In this document: positions 8,201-11,645 of the stretch, one piece after another
Layout: each line of letters starts with the position of its first letter
Numbering within the stretch: the first letter of the stretch is position 1
Assembly (NCBI GenBank): GCA_031274385.1
Contig: JAISQH010000609.1
Span: 1-11,645 of the forward strand
DNA: 11,645 nucleotides
Reading direction: 5' to 3'
Source of the DNA: Planctomycetaceae bacterium
Lineage (GTDB): Bacteria; Planctomycetota; Planctomycetia; Pirellulales; Thermoguttaceae
Notes under the pieces: model-generated
What the model saw: the letters and a program-made list of their open reading frames with translations, nothing else
The model's database searches: none
What the model was told of the DNA's origin: nothing
Program-made: the position numbers and the translations under genes

Positions 8201-8338
8201 AAAACTGCGGAACCGCAAACGATTTCGTTTCCGAAACGCACGGTAACTTCGTTGACGTTCACGAATCTGCAACAGGATTTCCCACTCGGTTGGGCTGGCT
8301 TTACCGAAGTCGAAATCTGGGGAAAAGATATTCCGTAA
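5246..8338 (+). CDS. Secreted di-haem beta-propeller protein, HzsA-related, with discoidin-like C-terminus
   Basis: A 1030-residue exported protein. Residues 1 to about 25 are a signal peptide (hydrophobic run ending VSGLAQ). A helical N-terminal part (about 30-130) leads into GGSHYAYTEAPSDAQ. A WD40-like/PD40 propeller follows to about 480, with repeats such as DPDVSFDGQKIVFSMR, DVEPCYLPDGNILFCSTR and NYPQVLNDGRVIYTRW. Two c-type haem motifs lie beyond it: CVGCH (607-611) and CVQCH (666-670). The last ~130 residues (from about 900, NILDGRC ... TDLYVTVELG ... GWAGFTEVEIWG) resemble a discoidin/F5-8C carbohydrate-binding fold. The order of propeller followed by two haem sites recalls the alpha subunit of anammox hydrazine synthase, and such relatives are widespread in non-anammox planctomycetes with unknown function. 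No beta/gamma subunit gene is nearby, so hydrazine synthesis is not supported. A periplasmic redox or polymer-linked role is inference. Confidence 0.85.
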   Translation: MRFLFLGCCLFSFYLLCNTVSGLAQDRSLPKNFQERLHQDWILQDAGNNVSCFTNPEANEIEIKMLEKVLAELVAEPNTEFAVKISALRDELNQLQNNAAPGNHPAWKTLYLKMCAERRQKRLQIVREHYPEIVYAKHQVLGGSHYAYTEAPSDAQHPERRDMLGGKILSLQIQPDGSVKEQILVEAPKNGTLRDPDVSFDGQKIVFSMRNSYETDDYHLYDYNLKTKEIRQLTFGLGFADVEPCYLPDGNILFCSTRCMQIVDCWWTDVTNLYLCDEDGRFLRRISFDQVHTNYPQVLNDGRVIYTRWDYNDRGQIYPQPLFVMNYDGTGQTEYYGNNSWFPTTILHARRIPDSNKVIAIAAGHHTHQRGKLIVIDRAEGTQENQGVKLIAPLRETKAEKIDAYGQDGDQFQYPLAIDENNFIVAYTPDGFPKRQYDIPFGLYYMNIDNTKRELLAYDPAVSCGQPVPLQARSLPMLRATPVDYETETGQYYVQDVYFGPGLEGVKRGTVKELRVVALEFRPAGILSNGSGGPAGGALSSTPVSINNGSWDVKRVLGTVPVEADGSAYFEVPARTPVFFQLLDQHGETVQSMRSWSTLQPGEMFSCVGCHEVKGTTRNNPQSRGGAMRTLALRKSPKKPVPLGGVNPDTGFSFERIIQPILDRHCVQCHIGNEKTTKTELANNPPFSLLGNQFNEPKFNMAGRRFSESYINLTQKGIPNEMVHWLNVQSVPTMLPPYFAGSSKSKLLKMFNENAEPHHKDVRLSDLERRQLALWIDLLVPFCGSYLEANTWNENQKAEFDYYLTKRTRMAEIEHENIMKLVSFCSGKSSELPAPEHFTRFESGGLNFKKQFMEQWFASRKNLPIIGKRSGADNVYRNLALNPNDVQGEAVSFPHALSNSEYAGLDYFAAKNILDGRCENRGHGNQFPSWGPNKRTDLYVTVELGRPVEIDKVVVWLRADFPHDTVWKTGTLKFSDGTHLDFSFEKTAEPQTISFPKRTVTSLTFTNLQQDFPLGWAGFTEVEIWGKDIP

Positions 8339-8365
8339 CAGCCATTCTGAAAATAACTGCCGGAG

Positions 8366-8493
8366 TAACTGTCTATTTTCAATGAAGTCTTTTCAATTGG
8401 AACGATAAAGTAATGCATCATGTCGTCGCTGCGCGACTGGGGAAAAACAAAAATGAATCTGCAACGGATATCTCAAAATAAAATAGACAGTTA
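8366..8493. repeat. Inverted-repeat-bounded element with inner mini-hairpin
   Basis: TAACTGTCTATTTT at 8366-8379 recurs as its exact reverse complement at 8480-8493, 100 bases apart. Inside lies a perfect small hairpin, GTCGC-TGC-GCGAC (8425-8437), followed by TGGGGAAAAAC. No transposase frame is present. The layout fits a small non-autonomous mobile element or REP-type insertion; it could also act as RNA structure after the HzsA-related gene, whose stop is 27 bp upstream. Confidence 0.6.
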
Positions 8494-8800
8494 TATATAG
8501 GACTCCCTTTCAGTGTGTTATTGAAACCTACATTTGTTATTGTTTCCTGCTGTTATGTTACAATCACTTGCTCAAGTTTATGATACGTAAACGAGATGTA
8601 CTCTATTTAACCCCATCGGGGGCATTTCATTATTTTTCTTCCATTCAGATACAAATGATTGGGGTTCTTGAAAAGTTGTGTCTTCAATGTAGAATATCGA
8701 AGTGAATGAGCGGCAGGACTTTGACAACAACATCTTGATTGATTCATTGTTTTCCGCTCGAACTATCATCATCAATAATCTTGTTTAGGAACCCAATACC
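8494..8800. other. Intergenic stretch upstream of tkt, no gene seen
   Basis: No frame here looks like a real gene. The only notable points are an extended -10-like TGTTACAAT at 8556-8564, without a good -35 partner at normal spacing, and a short CCCC-ATC-GGGG hairpin at 8611-8621. The tkt promoter presumably lies in this stretch but cannot be placed with confidence. AGGA at 8787-8790, ten bases before the tkt ATG, is a weak ribosome site. Confidence 0.5.
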
Positions 8801-10864
8801 ATGACGCTTTCGATGACCCCGTCAGAAAAAAAAGCAATTGATACCATTCGAACGCTCTCAATGGAAGCCGTGCAACAAGCAAATAGCGGGCATCCGGGAA
8901 CTCCAATGGCTCTTGCTCCGCTTGGCTATCTTCTTTTTAACGAAGTTCTTAAATTCGATCCCGCTAATCCTGCTTGGTTGGGACGAGATCGTTTTGTTCT
9001 TTCGGTTGGTCACGCTTCCATGTTGATTTATTCGTTGCTCCATCTTGCCGGAGTGAAGCAACTTGATGCCCACCATCAACCAACCACCGAACCAGCCGTT
9101 TCTTTGGACGACATCAAAAATTTCCGGCAACTTAACAGCCGTTGCGCCGGTCATCCCGAATATGGTCACGTTTCCGGTGTCGAAGTCACAACAGGACCGC
9201 TGGGTGCCGGTGTGGCAACCAGTGTTGGTATGGCAATTGCCGCAAAATGGTTTGCCGGACGATACAATAGTTCGGCACATAAATTGTTTGATTCCAATGT
9301 TTTTGCCATCTGCGGCGATGGCGATATGATGGAAGGTGTTACCGCAGAAGCGGCGTCGCTTGCCGGGCATCTCAAACTCTCAAACCTTTGCTGGTTTTAC
9401 GACGACAACAAAATCACCATCGAAGGAAGTACCAACTTGGCATTCACCGAAAATGTCGGCAAACGATTCGAGGCTTATGGTTGGAATGTGTTGCAGGTTG
9501 ATGATGTGAATGATTTACCCGCCTTGCGGCAAGCGGTTGAAACGTTCCGAAAAACAGAAAATAAACCGACATTGGTGATTGTGAAAAGCCAAATCGGTTT
9601 TGGTTCTCCCAAGTTAGCAGGTTCTCATGAAGCCCACGGTGCTCCGCTTGGCGAGGAGGAAGTGAAAGCAACGAAAAAAGTGTATGGATTTGATCCTGAG
9701 AAAAAATTTGCGGTCGAACCGGAGGTGTATCAAACGTTTGCCGACGGAATCGGGCAACGAGGAATGGCGTTACGAACCGAATGGGACAAGCAATTCGATG
9801 AATACCGTCAGCAATTTGCAGAGCAAGCCGGAGAACTTGCCAAAATTACCGCAGGCGAACTTCCAGACGACTGGGACGCAGAGATGAAACCTTTTTCGAC
9901 TGACCCGAAGGGAATTGCGAGTCGTGTGTCGTCGGGGAAAATTCTTAATCAGTTGGCGAGCAAGTTACCGTGGATGCTTGGCGGTTCGGCAGACTTGGCT
10001 CCGTCGAATAAATCCAACCTGACGTTTCTCGGTGCCGGTGAATTTAGTGCGGAAACTCCCGCTGGACGTAATTTTCATTACGGTATTCGGGAACACGCAA
10101 TGGGTGCTGTTACCAATGGTCTCACCTTGTCCGGTCTTCGGGCTTATTGCGCCACGTTTTTTGTTTTTGCGGACTATCTCCGTCCGGCAATCCGGCTCAG
10201 TGCGTTGATGAAAATTCCGGCAATGTATCTTTTCACACATGATTCCATTGGAGTCGGCGAAGACGGACCAACTCATCAACCGGTTGAACATTTGGCGTCG
10301 CTTCGGGCAATTCCGAATGTTGCGGTGTTCCGTCCGGCGGACGCCAACGAAGTGAGCGAGTCGTACAAAGCGGCAATCCGGCTGAAAGAAACGCCCTCCG
10401 TTCTGGTTTTCACGCGGCAAAATCTGCCAACTATTGACCGAACAAAATTTGGTTCCGCCGAAGGAACTGCCAAAGGGGCTTATATTCTTGCCAAAGAAAC
10501 AGGGGCGTCCGTTCCTGAAATCATTTTGTTGGCAACCGGCAGTGAAGTGGGGCTTTGCCTCGACGCTTGGGAAAAGCTAACCGCCGAAGGAATTAAAACA
10601 CGAGTTGTGAGTCTTCCCTGTTTCGAATTATTTGAACGGCAACCGGTTGAATATCGCAACGAAATTTTACCGCCGTCAGTGAAAGCCCGTGTCGGTGTGG
10701 AACTCGGTATCGAACAAGGTTGGCGAAAATATCTTGGTGATAACGGTGTTTTTCTCGGCATGACCGGTTTCGGTGCCAGTGCGCCCGCCGAAGTGCTGAT
10801 GAAACATTTCGGTTTCACTGCCGAAAATATTTACCGTCTCGCAAAACAGATACAAACCAAATAA
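8801..10864 (+). CDS. tkt: Transketolase
   Basis: A 687-residue thiamine-diphosphate enzyme that moves two-carbon ketol units between sugar phosphates in the non-oxidative pentose phosphate pathway; cytosolic, with no signal peptide. The N-terminal diphosphate-binding domain has His31 in SGHPG. It also has the metal/cofactor motif GDGDMMEG (172-179) with Asp173, and Asn203 in DDNKITIEG; this 30-residue spacing matches Asp157/Asn187 of yeast transketolase. The pyrimidine-binding domain has the catalytic Glu431 in GIREHAMG and GPTHQP with His492. A C-terminal domain of about 130 residues completes the protein, and the length is typical. The start at 8801 has a weak AGGA site ten bases upstream; an ATG four codons later is an alternative. 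It stands alone, 16 bp from the stop of a convergent methyltransferase gene with no evident terminator between them. Confidence 0.97.
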   Translation: MTLSMTPSEKKAIDTIRTLSMEAVQQANSGHPGTPMALAPLGYLLFNEVLKFDPANPAWLGRDRFVLSVGHASMLIYSLLHLAGVKQLDAHHQPTTEPAVSLDDIKNFRQLNSRCAGHPEYGHVSGVEVTTGPLGAGVATSVGMAIAAKWFAGRYNSSAHKLFDSNVFAICGDGDMMEGVTAEAASLAGHLKLSNLCWFYDDNKITIEGSTNLAFTENVGKRFEAYGWNVLQVDDVNDLPALRQAVETFRKTENKPTLVIVKSQIGFGSPKLAGSHEAHGAPLGEEEVKATKKVYGFDPEKKFAVEPEVYQTFADGIGQRGMALRTEWDKQFDEYRQQFAEQAGELAKITAGELPDDWDAEMKPFSTDPKGIASRVSSGKILNQLASKLPWMLGGSADLAPSNKSNLTFLGAGEFSAETPAGRNFHYGIREHAMGAVTNGLTLSGLRAYCATFFVFADYLRPAIRLSALMKIPAMYLFTHDSIGVGEDGPTHQPVEHLASLRAIPNVAVFRPADANEVSESYKAAIRLKETPSVLVFTRQNLPTIDRTKFGSAEGTAKGAYILAKETGASVPEIILLATGSEVGLCLDAWEKLTAEGIKTRVVSLPCFELFERQPVEYRNEILPPSVKARVGVELGIEQGWRKYLGDNGVFLGMTGFGASAPAEVLMKHFGFTAENIYRLAKQIQTK

Positions 10865-10880
10865 AAAACAAAACGATATT

Positions 10881-11645
10881 TTACTCCAACTCCAGAACCG
10901 GTTGTTTATCGGGTTTGATGTTCCTTTTTGCGGACTTGACAACAGGTTCCAACAACGGCAGGTTAATGCGTTCGCCATCCAGCAATTGTTGAATCGTTAC
11001 GATTTGTAATCGCGGTATTTTACGTGACAGTTTCAGACCCGGCGGATCTGGAATGTTTCCCAATGATGCCGCTTCTTCTCTCATCGGTCTTGTCGGTTCC
11101 TCAAGCGTCAACAAAACGCCCGCAACCGCTTTTTCCCGATTCATCACACTGCGTAAATCGCGGATGTCTTTAACTGTTACACCGCCCGACTTCACAGAAA
11201 ACAATGCCGTACCGCCAAGAATATAAGCAACACCGTCAATTCCTTTATCCGCACCTTTCTTGTCATTAATTTTTGCCTGATTATCCGTGTAAGTCAAAAT
11301 CGCCCACTTTTCAAATTCTTTTCGTAACCGGTCATCCTGTTTGTGCGCCAACGCCTTTGCCGATTCAATATCGCTCGGAATACCGGACAGTTCAATATCG
11401 TCCATCATCTCCTCGCCGTATCGATCAGATAATCGTTTCAGAATCAGCGAGATTGCCTGATACGTTATATCCATTCCGATCCACTGCCGGTTCAACGATT
11501 GGGCGGCATCAACTGTTGTTCCGCAACCGCAAAACGCATCCAATACCACTTCCCCTTCATTGCTGGAAACCTTGATAATCCGTTCCAATAACGCAAGCGG
11601 TTTTTGTGTCGGATAACCGAGACGTTCTTTGGCTGACGGGGCTAT
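10881..11645 (-). CDS. DNA methyltransferase with C-terminal PD-(D/E)XK nuclease-like domain, N-terminus cut by window edge
   Basis: The minus-strand frame is open from the window end to the TAA at 10881, leaving 254 C-terminal residues. The visible part begins within ERLGYPTQKP (7-16), a hallmark of beta-class amino-methyltransferases (N4-cytosine or N6-adenine). Motif I, which binds S-adenosylmethionine, follows as VLDAFCGCGTT (34-44). In this class the catalytic (D/S/N)PP(Y/F/W) motif and target-recognition region lie upstream, beyond the edge. From about 110 a second domain reads KGADKGIDG (Asp137) then LFSVKSG (Lys152), the D...xxK core of a PD-(D/E)XK/Mrr-like nuclease fold. It continues into TLEEPTRPMREEAASLG and IVTIQQLLDG, an extension found on many such methyltransferases. 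The acidic or Gln residue normally two before the Lys is Ser150, so nuclease activity is uncertain. A TTG at 11588 is internal, not the start. Confidence 0.88.
   Translation of the reverse strand: MAPSAKERLGYPTQKPLALLERIIKVSSNEGEVVLDAFCGCGTTVDAAQSLNRQWIGMDITYQAISLILKRLSDRYGEEMMDDIELSGIPSDIESAKALAHKQDDRLRKEFEKWAILTYTDNQAKINDKKGADKGIDGVAYILGGTALFSVKSGGVTVKDIRDLRSVMNREKAVAGVLLTLEEPTRPMREEAASLGNIPDPPGLKLSRKIPRLQIVTIQQLLDGERINLPLLEPVVKSAKRNIKPDKQPVLELE

Noticed and set aside
5246..8338. Evidence for anammox metabolism
   Set aside because: Only an HzsA-related protein is present, without beta/gamma subunits or hydrazine dehydrogenase nearby, and such relatives occur in planctomycetes that are not anammox bacteria.
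8578..8775. Minus-strand 65-residue open frame upstream of tkt
   Set aside because: No ribosome site, no family resemblance and atypical composition; it could be repeat-derived but I cannot support it as a gene.
10865..10880. Bidirectional terminator between tkt and the methyltransferase gene
   Set aside because: The 16-bp gap is A-rich with no inverted repeat long enough to form a terminator stem.

Overview
The window looks like chromosomal DNA of a planctomycete with fairly low GC, by eye somewhat under 50%. Three things point there. Two tandem DUF1559 proteins carry the prepilin-type N-terminus typical of this phylum. A large secreted di-haem beta-propeller protein belongs to the hydrazine-synthase-alpha-related (HzsA-related) group common in Planctomycetes. 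A secreted ThuA-domain protein of the kind abundant in the same phylum is also present. The exact taxon cannot be read from this window.

Layout. Positions 1-2197, minus strand: two DUF1559 pseudopilin-like genes in tandem. The downstream one is cut by the left edge. The upstream one has a clear promoter and Shine-Dalgarno sequence, and a run of 12 G inside its leader codons. Positions 2530-3630, minus: sppA, a membrane-bound signal peptide peptidase. Positions 3844-4776, minus: a secreted ThuA-like protein. Positions 5246-8338, plus, divergent from the ThuA gene: the HzsA-related di-haem protein with a discoidin-like C-terminus. Positions 8801-10864, plus: transketolase (tkt). Positions 10881-11645, minus, convergent with tkt and cut by the right edge: the C-terminal part of a DNA methyltransferase fused to a PD-(D/E)XK nuclease-like domain.

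The genes do not form one pathway. The left half is cell-envelope and export biology: pseudopilins, the membrane protease and the two secreted proteins. tkt is central carbon metabolism. The right edge is DNA modification and possibly genome defence. The four larger intergenic gaps each hold an inverted repeat of a different sequence (2406-2494, 3712-3782, 4909-5047, 8366-8493). They look like several REP/MITE-type families scattered between genes.

The most notable signals are the G12 tract as a possible phase-variation switch, the 139-bp near-perfect palindrome between the divergent secreted-protein genes, and the di-haem HzsA-related protein. I see no tRNA, rRNA, CRISPR array or intact transposase gene, and no convincing wholly undescribed system.
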